Positions 44,187 to 53,523 are shown, counted from the stretch's first letter. The stretch is 64,000 nt of DNA from Tropicibacter oceani (GCF_029958925.1 NZ_CP124616.1:682001-746000); one strand, 5' to 3'. Made by a program: numbers and translations. The notes: generated by a model not told the origin, from the sequence alone.

Positions 44187-45371
44187 ATGGCTGCGGATGC
44201 ACCGATCACTCAGGATGTTCTGACCATCCCCCGCAAGCTGCCCGAGGGCGGCAAGGTCAACCTGGTGGGGCTGACCCGCGACGGGATGCGCGATGCCTTG
44301 TTGCAGGCGGGCACGCCGGAAAAGCAGGCCAAGATGCGGGTGAACCAGATCTGGCAGTGGGTGTATCACTGGGGCGTGCGCGACTTTGCCCAGATGACCA
44401 ACCTGGCCAAGGACTATCGCGCCAAGCTGGACGATCATTTCGTGATCGAAATCCCCGAAGTGGTGTCCAAGCAGGTCAGCGCCGATGGCACACGCAAGTA
44501 CCTGGTCAAGATCGCCGGCGGTCACGAGGTCGAGGTGGTCTATATCCCCGAGACGGATCGCGGGACGCTGTGCATTTCCTCGCAGGTGGGCTGCACCCTG
44601 ACCTGTTCGTTCTGTCATACCGGCACGCAGAAACTGGTGCGGAACCTGACCGCCGGAGAGATTGTCGGCCAGATCATGATGGCCCGCGACGATCTGGGCG
44701 AATGGCCGGAACCGGGCACCGGGACGGGCGATGCCGGGCCGCGTCTGTTGTCGAACGTCGTTCTGATGGGCATGGGCGAGCCGCTGTACAACTTTGACAA
44801 CGTGCGCGACGCGATGAAGATCGCCATGGATGGCGAAGGAATTTCCTTGTCGCGTCGGCGGATCACTCTGTCCACCTCGGGCGTTGTGCCCGAGATCGCG
44901 AAATGCGCCGAGGAAATCGGCTGTTTGCTGGCGGTGTCCTTCCACGCCACCACCGACGAGGTGCGCGACAAGCTGGTGCCGATCAACAAGCGCTGGAACA
45001 TCAAGGAGTTGCTGGACACGCTGCGCGAATATCCCCGCCTTTCGAACAGCGAACGCATCACCTTTGAGTATGTCATGCTGAAGGATGTGAACGACACGGA
45101 TGCCGATGCGCGGCGGTTGGTCAAACTGATCCAGGGCATTCCGGCCAAGATCAACCTGATCCCCTTCAACGAATGGCCCGGCGCGCCATATGAGCGGTCG
45201 GACTGGGAGCGGATCGAGAAGTTCGCGGATATCGTCTATAAGGCCGGCTATGCCAGCCCGATCCGCACCCCGCGCGGCGAAGACATCATGGCCGCCTGCG
45301 GCCAGTTGAAATCGGCGACGGAACGGGCCCGAAAGTCACGCAAGCAGATCGAGGCAGAAGCAGGGATGTAA
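44187..45371 (+). CDS. rlmN: Dual-specificity 23S rRNA/tRNA adenine-C2 methyltransferase RlmN
   Basis: A 394-residue radical SAM enzyme methylating A2503 of 23S rRNA and A37 of some tRNAs. The cluster motif is C136-x3-C140-x2-C143 in [27 protein letters not shown] is near residues 195-207, [11 protein letters not shown] near 232 and a C-terminal AACGQLKS holds a second catalytic Cys. I chose ATG at 44187 because AAGGA is eight bases upstream and the start [20 protein letters not shown] fits relatives. A longer frame upstream to 44091 crosses the previous terminator. Confidence 0.95.
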   Translation: MAADAPITQDVLTIPRKLPEGGKVNLVGLTRDGMRDALLQAGTPEKQAKMRVNQIWQWVYHWGVRDFAQMTNLAKDYRAKLDDHFVIEIPEVVSKQVSADGTRKYLVKIAGGHEVEVVYIPETDRGTLCISSQVGCTLTCSFCHTGTQKLVRNLTAGEIVGQIMMARDDLGEWPEPGTGTGDAGPRLLSNVVLMGMGEPLYNFDNVRDAMKIAMDGEGISLSRRRITLSTSGVVPEIAKCAEEIGCLLAVSFHATTDEVRDKLVPINKRWNIKELLDTLREYPRLSNSERITFEYVMLKDVNDTDADARRLVKLIQGIPAKINLIPFNEWPGAPYERSDWERIEKFADIVYKAGYASPIRTPRGEDIMAACGQLKSATERARKSRKQIEAEAGM

Positions 45372-45400
45372 CGCGCGTCCTGTCGATTGTCTAAGCAAGA

Positions 45401-45427
45401 AAAGGCAGGGCTTTGGCCCTGCTTTTT
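45401..45427 (+). terminator. Rho-independent terminator after rlmN
   Basis: GCAGGGC/GCCCTGC stem (45405-45411/45416-45422), TTTG loop, then a T-run. Confidence 0.9.
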
Positions 45428-45499
45428 TGTTCGCGGCGGCCCGTTGACAAATACGATTAATTTAGTCAGGTATTTTGTGTGAGCAATAAGAGGCGTGTC

Positions 45500-45943
45500 A
45501 TGCGGCACATGGACTTCGACATTTCTGATGACGGGCTGCGCGGACCCGAGCGACGGTTGATCGACATGCTGCGCCACTGGGCCGCGGGCCCGGATGCGCA
45601 AGAAGGCATTTGGCGGGAACTTTGCCAAAGCCTGGGCGCGCCGCGCGCCAAAGGGTGCCTTCGGGGTTTCGAAGATATGCTCGGCCTGCTGCGTCGTCAT
45701 GCTTGGCACGCGCCGATGATCCTGCCGATATCCGCAACCGGCTATTCAGAGGATGAACTGGCCATTGCCCGCTTTGTCATGGCCGCAACCGAACAGCGCC
45801 GGGAAGTGGCAATGGCCGAGGCAAGCTTTCTCGTTTCTCCGCAAGCGCTGTTGCCGTTGATGACTGCCGCGACGCGAACTGGTTTGCCGCTTTTGTGCGA
45901 GGACTGCCGCGCCCGGGTGATGGGGCGCGGTAGCGTGCAGTGA
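45500..45943 (+). CDS. Conserved-looking hypothetical protein
   Basis: A 147-residue soluble, helical-looking protein. Sequence: MRHMDFDISDDGLRGPERRL, LCQSLGAPRAKGCLRGFEDML, then a C-terminal LPLLCEDCRARVMGRG with a CxxC that could bind metal. I do not recognise the family. ATG at 45500 has GAGG seven bases upstream; GTG at 45479 is an alternative. It is preceded by TTGACA at 45443-45448 and followed by two hairpins shared with the hemH end. Confidence 0.55.
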   Translation: MRHMDFDISDDGLRGPERRLIDMLRHWAAGPDAQEGIWRELCQSLGAPRAKGCLRGFEDMLGLLRRHAWHAPMILPISATGYSEDELAIARFVMAATEQRREVAMAEASFLVSPQALLPLMTAATRTGLPLLCEDCRARVMGRGSVQ

Positions 45944-45952
45944 TGTGCATGC

Positions 45953-45997
45953 GATTTCCTGAAAGGAAATCGGGGCGGAAACTTCAAAAGTTTCCGC
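45953..45997. repeat. Tandem perfect hairpins between convergent genes
   Basis: GATTTCCT/AGGAAATC (45953-45960/45964-45971, GAA loop) is followed by GCGGAAACTT/AAGTTTCCGC (45975-45984/45988-45997, CAA loop). Both stems are perfect. They fill the 55-bp gap between the hypothetical gene and hemH and lack T-runs. I have a recollection of similar elements in Roseobacter-group genomes, to be checked. Confidence 0.55.
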
Positions 45998-45998
45998 G

Positions 45999-47060
45999 TC
46001 AGTCAAGCCACCCTTTCAGATTGCTTTCGACGACCGCAGACAGTGCCTTGATGTGGGCATCGTCGTCGTTGAGGCAGGGGATATAGGTAAATTCCTCGCC
46101 TCCGGCGTGCTCAAAACTTTCCTTGATCTCTTCGTTGATCTCTTCCAGCGTTTCGATGCAATCGGCCGAAAAGGCCGGGGCGATCACGGCGATCTTTTTC
46201 TTTCCCTGCTTGGCCAGATCGGCCACGTGATCGACCGTATAGGGCTTCAGCCATTCTTCGGACCCGAACACCGACTGGAAGGTTGTCGTGATCTGGGTGT
46301 TGTCCCAGCCCAGCCGTTCTTTCAGCAGGCGCGTGTTTTTCTGGCATTGGCAATGATAGGGATCGCCTTCCAGAAGGTAGCGTTTGGGCATGCCGTGGTA
46401 AGAGCAGACCAGAATGTCGGGCTTGTTTTCCAGCGCGGCATAGGCGGTTTCGACAGACTGGGCCAAGGCGTCGATATACAGCGGATGGTCGAAATAGGGC
46501 GGGATGGTGCGCACTGCCGGTTGCCATTTCTCCTCCATCAGCGCGCGAAAGAACTCGTCATTGGCGGTGGCCGAGGTGGCGCCGGCCTGCTGGGGATACA
46601 AAGGCACAAACAGGATCTTTTGACAGCCTGCTTCGACCATGGCACGGACCTTTGATTTTGTCGACGGATTGCCATAGCGCATGCAGAAATCCACCATGAC
46701 CTGATCGCCGTAGCGTTCTGCCATGGCAGCCTTCATCTTGGCGGTCTGGTCCTTGGTGATGGTCATCAGGGGGCTTTCGCCCTTGTCGTGGTTCCAGATG
46801 GATTTGTAGTTCGCACCCGAAGTGAAGGGGCGTTTCGTCAGGATGATCAGTTGCAGAAGCGGTTGCCATTTCCACGACGCGATGTCGATCACCCGCTTGT
46901 CCGACAGGAATTCGTTCAGATAGCGGCGCATCGGCCAATAGGTGTAATCGTCCGGCGTGCCGAGGTTGGCCAGAAGGATGCCCACCTTGGCCGGTTTGAT
47001 CCTGGGGTGATCGGCGGGGGCGTGTTCCGGTCTGACAGCGGTATTGGCAGCATCGAGCAT
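45999..47060 (-). CDS. hemH: Ferrochelatase
   Basis: A 353-residue enzyme inserting Fe2+ into protoporphyrin IX, the last step of heme synthesis. Visible: GILLANLGTPDDY near residues 28-40, YLNEFLSDKRVID near 46-58, MRYGNPSTKSKV, LYPQQAGATSA near 155-165, and the catalytic His in CSYHGMPKRYLLEGDPYHCQC near 220-240. ATG at 47060 fits the family; the frame is open a further 18 codons. It is convergent with the hypothetical gene. Confidence 0.96.
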   Translation of the reverse strand: MLDAANTAVRPEHAPADHPRIKPAKVGILLANLGTPDDYTYWPMRRYLNEFLSDKRVIDIASWKWQPLLQLIILTKRPFTSGANYKSIWNHDKGESPLMTITKDQTAKMKAAMAERYGDQVMVDFCMRYGNPSTKSKVRAMVEAGCQKILFVPLYPQQAGATSATANDEFFRALMEEKWQPAVRTIPPYFDHPLYIDALAQSVETAYAALENKPDILVCSYHGMPKRYLLEGDPYHCQCQKNTRLLKERLGWDNTQITTTFQSVFGSEEWLKPYTVDHVADLAKQGKKKIAVIAPAFSADCIETLEEINEEIKESFEHAGGEEFTYIPCLNDDDAHIKALSAVVESNLKGWLD

Positions 47061-47120
47061 CTGATGTGGTTTCCTGTGGTCGAAAGCGTTTCGGGGTAAG
47101 TATCGCCTTATCACGATACG

Positions 47121-47942
47121 TCAATCTTTCAGGGGCTTTTCCTGCGTTCCTAGCGCCTGCGCAAGACTATGGGCGGCCGATCCTGGGCGCAGCGGTTTTT
47201 GCTGGCTGGCGTCGGGGGCCCACCCGGTCAGGGTGACGATCTCGAAACTGGCAGGAACGCGGCCGTCCTCCAGCGCGAAGGTCTGCGCATAGATTTCGCT
47301 GGCGCGCAGCAGGATCGCGCGCCTTGTCGGCTGGCGCAGGCGGGCGTGCAGGGCATTGGTTTCGCCCATGGCGCGCAGGTCGCGCATCAGGTGCAGGGCG
47401 CTTTGATAGCTGACGGTCAACGGTATGGCGTCAGCCACGGGCAGTGCCAGACCGGCCCGTTGCAGAAGCCCGCCCAGGTCGCGGATTTCGCCCATCGGCA
47501 GGATCCGCGGCGACAGGCCACCGGTGATCTCGATTTCGGCCTGCCCCAGCGCGGCGCGCAGTTCCTTCAGGGTGTCGCCACCAAAGGTCAGACACAGGAA
47601 CAACCCGTCGGGCCGCAGTGCGCGGCGGCATTGGATGATCTGGCCGACAGGATCGTTGGCCCAATGCAAGGCCAGCGCATGCACCACCAGATCATGCGCA
47701 CCTTCGGTCAGATCCAGCGTGTCGTCGTCCGAAAGGGTGCGGACATCCGGCAACAGGCTTTCCCAGACCTGCGGAAAAGGCGTCACCACAGCGGGTGCGG
47801 TAAACGATCTGTTAACCATCGCCAGTCGATCCTGAACCTCGTCGCGGGCGGTTTCATGCAGGAACAGCGCGGGATCGCGGGCCGCACGGGTGCGCCGCCG
47901 GTTCAGGGTCTGGCGATCGGTCAAAAGGGGCGTTTGTGTCAT
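47121..47942 (-). CDS. SAM-dependent methyltransferase (BioC/NDUFAF5-like)
   Basis: A 273-residue class I methyltransferase. Visible: LTDRQTLNRRRTRAARD at the N-terminus, DLTEGAHDLVVHALALHWANDPVGQIIQCRRALRPDGLFLCLTFGGDTLKELR near residues 77-125, which is the post-SAM and motif region of such enzymes. In mitochondria the homologue NDUFAF5 acts in complex I assembly; function here is unproven. It is divergent from comF over a 12-bp gap. Confidence 0.75.
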   Translation of the reverse strand: MTQTPLLTDRQTLNRRRTRAARDPALFLHETARDEVQDRLAMVNRSFTAPAVVTPFPQVWESLLPDVRTLSDDDTLDLTEGAHDLVVHALALHWANDPVGQIIQCRRALRPDGLFLCLTFGGDTLKELRAALGQAEIEITGGLSPRILPMGEIRDLGGLLQRAGLALPVADAIPLTVSYQSALHLMRDLRAMGETNALHARLRQPTRRAILLRASEIYAQTFALEDGRVPASFEIVTLTGWAPDASQQKPLRPGSAAHSLAQALGTQEKPLKD

Positions 47943-47954
47943 GGAGTACCAGAT

Positions 47955-48686
47955 ATGAGTTGGGCGCAGCGGATGCAAACGCTAGTGCAGCTTGTCTATC
48001 CGCCAAGGTGCCTGTCCTGCGGCGGCATGGTCGAAAGCGATTTCGGCCTTTGCGGCGTATGTTGGCGCGACACGCCCTTTATCGCGGGGCTGACCTGCGA
48101 TCTGTGCGGCACGCGCCTGCCGGGCAGTTCCGACCGCGAAGAACACTGCGACGACTGCCTGACCACCGCGCGCCCCTGGAGCAAGGGTCGCGCCGCGCTG
48201 GAATACAAGGATCGCGGACGGCGCATGGTTCTGGCGCTCAAACACGGCGACAGGCACGACATTGCACGCCCTGCCGCACGCTGGATGGCGCGCCAGACGC
48301 GGTCTATCGTGCGGGAGGATACCCTGGTCGTTCCGGTGCCCCTGCACCTGCATCGACATTTGGCGCGCCGTTACAACCAGTCTGCCCTGCTGGCCGAAGC
48401 CCTTGCGGCGGAACTGGATCTGGACTGGTGCCCCGATCTGTTGCAACGGCCGCAAAAGACGCCTTCGCTGGATGGCAAGTCGCGGGATGAACGTTTTGCC
48501 ACGCTGGCCGGGCGGCTGTCCGTATCGCCCCTGCGCGAAGGGTTGATCCGGGGTCGCAGCGTGCTGATCGTCGATGACGTGATGACCTCGGGGGCGACTC
48601 TGGCGGCGGCCACCGAGGCCAGCCTTGCGGCAGGCGCAACCGAGGTTTTCGTCAGCGTACTGGCGCGCGTTGTCAAAGACGCCTAA
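47955..48686 (+). CDS. ComF-family phosphoribosyltransferase-like protein
   Basis: A 243-residue protein. The N-terminal zinc-type cysteines are CLSCGG, CGVCW, CDLCG and CDDCL (about residues 19-80). The C-terminal PRTase domain has LVVPVPLHLHRHLARRYNQSALLAEAL and the PRPP loop SVLIVDDVMTSGATLAAA near 203-220. ComF is required for DNA uptake in naturally competent bacteria, but homologues occur widely. ATG at 47955; longer frames upstream are antisense to the methyltransferase. Confidence 0.9.
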   Translation: MSWAQRMQTLVQLVYPPRCLSCGGMVESDFGLCGVCWRDTPFIAGLTCDLCGTRLPGSSDREEHCDDCLTTARPWSKGRAALEYKDRGRRMVLALKHGDRHDIARPAARWMARQTRSIVREDTLVVPVPLHLHRHLARRYNQSALLAEALAAELDLDWCPDLLQRPQKTPSLDGKSRDERFATLAGRLSVSPLREGLIRGRSVLIVDDVMTSGATLAAATEASLAAGATEVFVSVLARVVKDA

Positions 48687-48718
48687 GTATTTCGGAAACA
48701 ACAATCCGGAACCGCGCC

Positions 48719-48976
48719 ATGAAACCTGTCGAAATCTACACCTCGCCGCTTTGCGGTTTTTGCCATGCGGCCAAACGGCTGCTGACCCAGAAAGGCGTCG
48801 CCTTTTCCGAAGTCGACGTTCTGAAGGAACCCGGCCGCCGGTCCGAGATGATGGACCGCGCGCATGGTCGCCACACCGTTCCGCAGATCTTCATCGGTGA
48901 CACCCATGTGGGCGGCTGCGACGATCTTTACGACTTGGAGCGGGCGGGCAAGCTGGACGCGCTGCTGGCCAGCTGA
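48719..48976 (+). CDS. grxC: Glutaredoxin 3
   Basis: An 85-residue thiol-disulfide oxidoreductase. The active site CGFC is at residues 12-15 (SPLCGFCHAAKRLL), and the glutathione-binding HTVPQIFIGDTHVGGCDDL is near 52-70. Length matches GrxC. It overlaps the start of the nitrilase gene by one base and follows comF by 32 bp. Confidence 0.95.
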   Translation: MKPVEIYTSPLCGFCHAAKRLLTQKGVAFSEVDVLKEPGRRSEMMDRAHGRHTVPQIFIGDTHVGGCDDLYDLERAGKLDALLAS

Positions 48977-49809
48977 TGCGGGTCGCGCTGCTGCAAACCT
49001 GTTCGTCGGACGATCCGTCGGCCAACCTTGCCATGGTGCAGGGCATGCTGCGCGACGCGTCCGGGCAGGGGGCGCAGATGGCGCTGATGCCCGAGGTGGT
49101 CAACTGCGTGTCAATGGACCGCGCGCATCAGGCTGATGTGCTGCGATCCGAGGGCGAAGATCCTTTCCTTGCCGGCGTGCAGGCCGAGGCACGCGCCCTG
49201 GGGTTGTGGGTGCTGATCGGATCGCTGGCGCAAAGGGCCGAACCGCCCGAAACGCGGTTCGTGAACCGGTCTTTCGTGATCGACGATCAGGGGCATATCG
49301 CGGCGCGCTATGACAAGATGCACATGTTCGACGTGCAGGTCACCGAAACCGAGACCTATCGCGAATCCAGCGGTTATGCGCCCGGCGCGCGGGCTGTGCT
49401 GGCGCAGACCCCCTGGGCGATGCTGGGGCTGAGCGTGTGTTATGACATCCGCTTTGCCTATCTGTATCGCGCCCTTGCGAAGGCCGGTGCGGACATCCTG
49501 ACGGTGCCTGCCGCCTTTTCGCCCGGTACCGGCCCGGCCCATTGGCAGCCCTTGTTGCAGGCTCGGGCGATCGAAACCGGGTGTTTCGTCCTTGCACCCG
49601 CGCAGACCGGTACCCATGCCGCGCGCAGCGGCCGCGCGCGATCGACCCATGGTCACAGCATGATCGTGTCGCCCTGGGGCGAGGTGCTGCTGGATGCCGG
49701 GACAAGCCCGGGGGTTTTCGTCGCTGACCTGGATCTGAACCAGGTGCAGGAGGCGCGGCGCAAGGTGCCCTCGCTGACTCATGACCGCGTTTTCGAGGGT
49801 CCGGAATGA
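48976..49809 (+). CDS. Carbon-nitrogen hydrolase (nitrilase superfamily)
   Basis: A 277-residue amidohydrolase. The catalytic triad is visible: Glu in LMPEVVNC near residue 39, Lys in RYDKMHMFDV near 115, and Cys in LGLSVCYDIRF near 155. Related bacterial proteins hydrolyse deaminated glutathione; the exact amide is not determined by sequence. It is tightly packed between grxC and the MarR gene. Its stop overlaps the MarR start as ATGA. Confidence 0.88.
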   Translation: MRVALLQTCSSDDPSANLAMVQGMLRDASGQGAQMALMPEVVNCVSMDRAHQADVLRSEGEDPFLAGVQAEARALGLWVLIGSLAQRAEPPETRFVNRSFVIDDQGHIAARYDKMHMFDVQVTETETYRESSGYAPGARAVLAQTPWAMLGLSVCYDIRFAYLYRALAKAGADILTVPAAFSPGTGPAHWQPLLQARAIETGCFVLAPAQTGTHAARSGRARSTHGHSMIVSPWGEVLLDAGTSPGVFVADLDLNQVQEARRKVPSLTHDRVFEGPE

Positions 49810-50240
49810 GCGACGCAAGCAACCTGGCGATTTCCCTGGTAAGCGAGCTTTTGACAGCCGATCAATTGCTGCGTTCGCGGTTGTCCAAGATTTTGCCAAA
49901 CCGCATGGAGATTTCGCATTTTTCGGTGCTCAATCACCTGGCCCGGGGCGGCGAACGGACCCCGGCGCAACTGGCCCGGGCCTTTCACCTGACGCGCGGG
50001 GCGATGACAAACACGCTGGGGAAACTGGAAATGGCGGGGCATGTCCACATCCGCCCTGACTGGGACGATGCCCGCCGCAAGCTGGTGTCGATCTCGCCTG
50101 CGGGCAAGGCGGCGCGGGATGCGGCGCTGGCGGCAATCACGCCGCTGATCACGGAAATGGTCGGAGAGCTGGGCGATGATCGCGTGCGCGCGGCCTTGCC
50201 GGTCCTGCGCGAGTTGCGCGTCAGGTTGGAAGAGGGTTAG
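49806..50240 (+). CDS. MarR-family transcriptional regulator
   Basis: A 144-residue winged-helix regulator. The DNA-binding region is MEISHFSVLNHLARGGERTPAQLARAFHLTRGAMTNTLGKLEMAGHVHIRPDWDDARRKLVSIS (about residues 35-100). Ligand and targets unknown. Tail-to-tail overlap with idi by 4 bp. Confidence 0.9.
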   Translation: MSDASNLAISLVSELLTADQLLRSRLSKILPNRMEISHFSVLNHLARGGERTPAQLARAFHLTRGAMTNTLGKLEMAGHVHIRPDWDDARRKLVSISPAGKAARDAALAAITPLITEMVGELGDDRVRAALPVLRELRVRLEEG

Positions 50241-50788
50241 CCCCTGCCAAAGATGCTGGCTGCGTGGTCCTGAAGGTAGATGCGCAGCCAGGGGGTAAAG
50301 GCCTGCGGGTCTGCGGCAACCTCGGCGCGCAGGGCGTCCAGGTCGATCCAGCGGGTCTGCATCACCTCGTCCGGGTTGGGCGCAAGCGGCATGTCGGCGG
50401 GCGCCTCGGCCAGAAAGATGTCGACGACCTCGTGTTCGATCATGCCGCCGCCGACATCGGCGCGGTATTCGACCTGCTGACGGAAAACCGGGTTTGTCCC
50501 GGTGATCCCCAGTTCCTGTTGCAGGCGCCGCCGGGCACAGGTTTCCGGGGCTTCGTCCCAATGCGGATGCGTGCAGCAGGTGTTCGCCCACAGCCCGGGG
50601 GTGTGGTACTTGCCCAGTGCGCGGCGCTGGATCAGGGTTTGCCCGTCCCGAACGACAAAGACCGACACGGCCTTGTGGCGCAGCCCGTCCAGATGCGCCC
50701 GAAGCTTGTCGACCGGCACCAAGGTGCCGTTGATCCAGGCGGGGATCATCGTATGCATGTCCGGTGTGGTTTCGGTGTTTTCTGGCAT
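50237..50788 (-). CDS. idi: Isopentenyl-diphosphate delta-isomerase, type 1
   Basis: A 183-residue Nudix-fold isomerase interconverting IPP and DMAPP for isoprenoid synthesis. Active-site Cys is C72 in GLWANTCCTHPHW, and the Nudix-like ARRRLQQELGI carries the catalytic Glu region near 85-95; HEVVDIFLAE follows. I place the start at 50788 because AGGACA lies about seven bases before that ATG; a longer frame reaches 50842. Its family is common in carotenoid/quinone-making Rhodobacterales. Confidence 0.92.
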   Translation of the reverse strand: MPENTETTPDMHTMIPAWINGTLVPVDKLRAHLDGLRHKAVSVFVVRDGQTLIQRRALGKYHTPGLWANTCCTHPHWDEAPETCARRRLQQELGITGTNPVFRQQVEYRADVGGGMIEHEVVDIFLAEAPADMPLAPNPDEVMQTRWIDLDALRAEVAADPQAFTPWLRIYLQDHAASIFGRG

Positions 50789-50940
50789 TGCGGTGTCCTG
50801 TCGCATCACGGCTGGCAGGTCAAGCGCGGCATATTGAGCCATATAACGCTAACACCCCCGGTAACGAAACCGAAGCGCTTGTTGACTCTGTGGGCATTGC
50901 ATTAGGTACTGAACCAGATACCTGTAACGGGAGACTACGA

Positions 50941-51375
50941 ATGAAATTCAAGATCATCACCGCCATCGCCGCCATGACCATGGCCACCGGCGCCTTTGCC
51001 GAAAGCCACGGCGCGTCGGGCGATGCCGAAGCGGGCGAAAAGGCCTTTGGCAAGTGCAAGTCCTGCCACATGATCCAGGACGCCGAAGGCACCGATATCG
51101 TCAAGGGCGGCAAGACCGGCCCGAACCTGTACGGCATCGTCGGCCGCACCGCGGGCACCTACGAAGGCTTCAATTATGGCGCCGATCTGGTGGCCGCTGG
51201 CGAAGCTGGCCTTGTCTGGGACGAAGCGCAATTTGCCGCCTATGTCCAGGACCCCAAGAAATTCCTGTCCGACTACCTTGGCTCGGCTGCACGGTCGAAA
51301 ATGTCCTTCCGTCTGAAGGATGGTGGCGAAGACATCTATGCCTATCTGGCATCGGTTGGCCCGGCTGCTGAATAA
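50941..51375 (+). CDS. Soluble cytochrome c (c2/c550 type)
   Basis: A 144-residue periplasmic electron carrier. The signal peptide (residues 1-20, ending AFA) precedes the heme-binding CKSCH at residues 39-43, and the axial Met ligand is probably in RSKMSFRLKDGG near residue 120. KTGPNLYGIVGR near 60-70 is a class I c2 feature. Upstream, TTGACT at 50882-50887 may be its -35. It is divergent from idi and ends at a strong terminator. Confidence 0.93.
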   Translation: MKFKIITAIAAMTMATGAFAESHGASGDAEAGEKAFGKCKSCHMIQDAEGTDIVKGGKTGPNLYGIVGRTAGTYEGFNYGADLVAAGEAGLVWDEAQFAAYVQDPKKFLSDYLGSAARSKMSFRLKDGGEDIYAYLASVGPAAE

Positions 51376-51400
51376 GCCATCGGCCACAGGCTGAAACGAC

Positions 51401-51427
51401 AAAGGCGCGCCGCTGGGCGCGCCTTTT
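51401..51427 (+). terminator. Rho-independent terminator after cytochrome c gene
   Basis: AAAGGCGCGCC/GGCGCGCCTTT perfect 11-bp stem (51401-51411/51416-51426 with a GCTG loop) and T-run. Confidence 0.93.
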
Positions 51428-51448
51428 TTCATGGGTCGGCAAGCCGGA

Positions 51449-52585
51449 TCAGTTGGCCAGCGCGGTCGCCCGTGCCGTCAGTCCAAAGACCGACCCCACC
51501 AGCCCAAAGACAGTCTGGACCGCATTGACCGGGGATTCCGTGGCCAGAACGGTGTCATCGGGGTTGATCATGAACTTGCGTGCGGCAAACAGGCCGTCGG
51601 CGCTGGTCAGATCAAGGGCAAAGACCACTTGCTGATGGGTCGGACCGTTTCCGCCCGGCGACAGGTGTTCGGCCTTGTATTCCCGCAGCACCAGAACGCC
51701 CTTTGGATCGGCGCGGGTGTCAGACAGGCCGCCCATCAGGGACAGGGCCTCGATCGCGCTGATATCGTCCTTGGGGAAATAGATCAGGTTTTCCTGACCC
51801 GATGCACCAAGGGCGGTAAAGGCGCGTTCATCCGCCTCGACCACGACGGTGTCGCGCGGGTACAACAAGGCGTTCTTTGAGCCATCGGCAAACAGTTCGT
51901 CCGCCGAGATTTCATAGGTGTCAGAGCCGCGGATCAGCCGCACCTGCGGGTTGCGCAGGCCACTGGGAATGCCGCCTGCATCCGACAAGACGTTGAGGAT
52001 CTTGTAATTGCGCGAGGTCATGGGATAGGCGCCGGGCTTGGACACGCCGCCGACCACGTCAACCGAACTGTCGCGCCCCTGTTGCAGGCTGACCTGCACC
52101 TGCGCGGACGGTACGATCGGTTCCAGGCGGCTTTGGATCTTGGACCGAGCGCCCGAGGCCGTCAGACCGCGAATTCCGACCTTGTTGACATAAGGCAGGA
52201 AGATCGAGCCGTTGTCGTCGACCTCGACCCCTTTGATTTCGGTAAAGCGCTGGCCGGGGTTGGTGATCAGCGAATTTTCCTGGCTGTCCCAGATGGTGAC
52301 ATCGACCCGGTCCCCGGTGCGGATCACCGAAGAGGACGCGCCGTTCGAGGCGTTGGGCCAGTGGAAATGACCATGCCAGCCCGAAGCGGGCCATTGCGCC
52401 AATCCGGGGATGTTGGCGCGGGTGACCTGGACCACCTGGAAGGTCGGGGTTTCGGAATTCTGTTCCGCCAGCACTTCGGATTGAAGCGCGGCGCCGCGCG
52501 GCAGGCTGCAGGCTGACAGGGCCAGCAGCGCAGCGATCAGCGTCAAAAACTTGTGTCTTGCCTTCACGTCGTCCCCCGACATCAC
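51449..52585 (-). CDS. Polysaccharide export lipoprotein (Wza-type)
   Basis: A 378-residue outer-membrane secretin-like protein. Signal peptide with lipobox LSAC (Cys26); the PES/SLBB domains cover the rest, with DRVDVTIWDSQENS, RFTEIKGVEVDDNGSIFLPYVNKV and VDVVGGVSKPGAYPMTSRNYKIL. Wza forms the outer-membrane exit channel for capsule or exopolysaccharide. GTG at 52567 (MKARHKFLTL) is an alternative start. It is divergent from the epimerase-type gene. Confidence 0.9.
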   Translation of the reverse strand: MMSGDDVKARHKFLTLIAALLALSACSLPRGAALQSEVLAEQNSETPTFQVVQVTRANIPGLAQWPASGWHGHFHWPNASNGASSSVIRTGDRVDVTIWDSQENSLITNPGQRFTEIKGVEVDDNGSIFLPYVNKVGIRGLTASGARSKIQSRLEPIVPSAQVQVSLQQGRDSSVDVVGGVSKPGAYPMTSRNYKILNVLSDAGGIPSGLRNPQVRLIRGSDTYEISADELFADGSKNALLYPRDTVVVEADERAFTALGASGQENLIYFPKDDISAIEALSLMGGLSDTRADPKGVLVLREYKAEHLSPGGNGPTHQQVVFALDLTSADGLFAARKFMINPDDTVLATESPVNAVQTVFGLVGSVFGLTARATALAN

Positions 52586-52653
52586 CGTCCGGTTTTTTAG
52601 TTTCTAACCGGTTGCGACGTTGATAGATAGTCTGACGCCGGATTGGAAGAAGA

Positions 52654-53523
52654 ATGAGAAAAACCGTGGCCCCCAGGACCCCCGCTTTCAGCGTTATTTT
52701 GTTGGGCGCCAGCGGGTTGCTGGGTCGGATGGTGCGGGCGGTCTGGCACGAATCCGCCGGCCAAGATTTTGATATAAAGCCTGTTTTCAGGCAGGCGCCG
52801 AATGATGCCGACGCCTTGTGCTGGGCCCCCGGCCAGGATGCCGCCAATTTGCCACAGGTTGACGCGATTGTTGCGCTTTGGGGCGTCAAGCCGGGGCCCG
52901 GGGCCGATCTGGACCAGAACGCCGCGCTGGGCCTTGCCGCGATGGAGCTGGGCCGCGCTCTGGGCGCCAAAAAGGTGCTGCATGCCTCAAGCGCGGCGGT
53001 CTATCAGCCCGGGCCCGTGCCCTTGCACGAAGAGGCCAGCTTGATCCCGCCCAGCGGCTATGGCGCGGCCAAGGTGGCGATGGAGGCCAAGATTGCCCGT
53101 TGGCAGGCCGACAACCCCGGAGGACCGGACAGCGTGCTGATGCGGATCGGCAATGTCGCCGGGGCGGACAGCCTGTTTGCGAACCTTGGGCGGGGGGCGC
53201 GCATTCGGCTGGACAGGTTTCCGGACGGCACCGCGCCAAGGCGCAGCTATATCGCGCCGCAGGATCTGGCCGCCGCGATCCTGGCGTTGGTGGGCAGTGA
53301 TCTGACCGGGCCGGTGAATGTCTGCGCGCCGATGGCAACGGGAATGGACCAGATCGCGCTGGCCGCCGGCGCCGAAATCGACTGGGTGCCCGCGCCGGAC
53401 TCGGCCTTGCCGGTGGTGCAACTGGACTGCAGCCGCCTGCAATCGATCCATGAATTCCCGCAAGACAGCGCCAAGGCCGCCTATCTGGTCAATGCCGCCC
53501 GCGCCACCGGGGTCTGGCCATGA
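52654..53523 (+). CDS. NAD-dependent epimerase/dehydratase family protein
   Basis: A 289-residue Rossmann protein. N-terminal LLGASGLLGRMVRAVW near residues 13-28 is the cofactor loop, and SSAAVYQPGP followed by GYGAAKVAMEAKI shows the Tyr-x3-Lys pair. It probably modifies a sugar nucleotide for the adjacent polysaccharide. It overlaps the sugar transferase gene by 4 bp (ATGA). Confidence 0.8.
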   Translation: MRKTVAPRTPAFSVILLGASGLLGRMVRAVWHESAGQDFDIKPVFRQAPNDADALCWAPGQDAANLPQVDAIVALWGVKPGPGADLDQNAALGLAAMELGRALGAKKVLHASSAAVYQPGPVPLHEEASLIPPSGYGAAKVAMEAKIARWQADNPGGPDSVLMRIGNVAGADSLFANLGRGARIRLDRFPDGTAPRRSYIAPQDLAAAILALVGSDLTGPVNVCAPMATGMDQIALAAGAEIDWVPAPDSALPVVQLDCSRLQSIHEFPQDSAKAAYLVNAARATGVWP

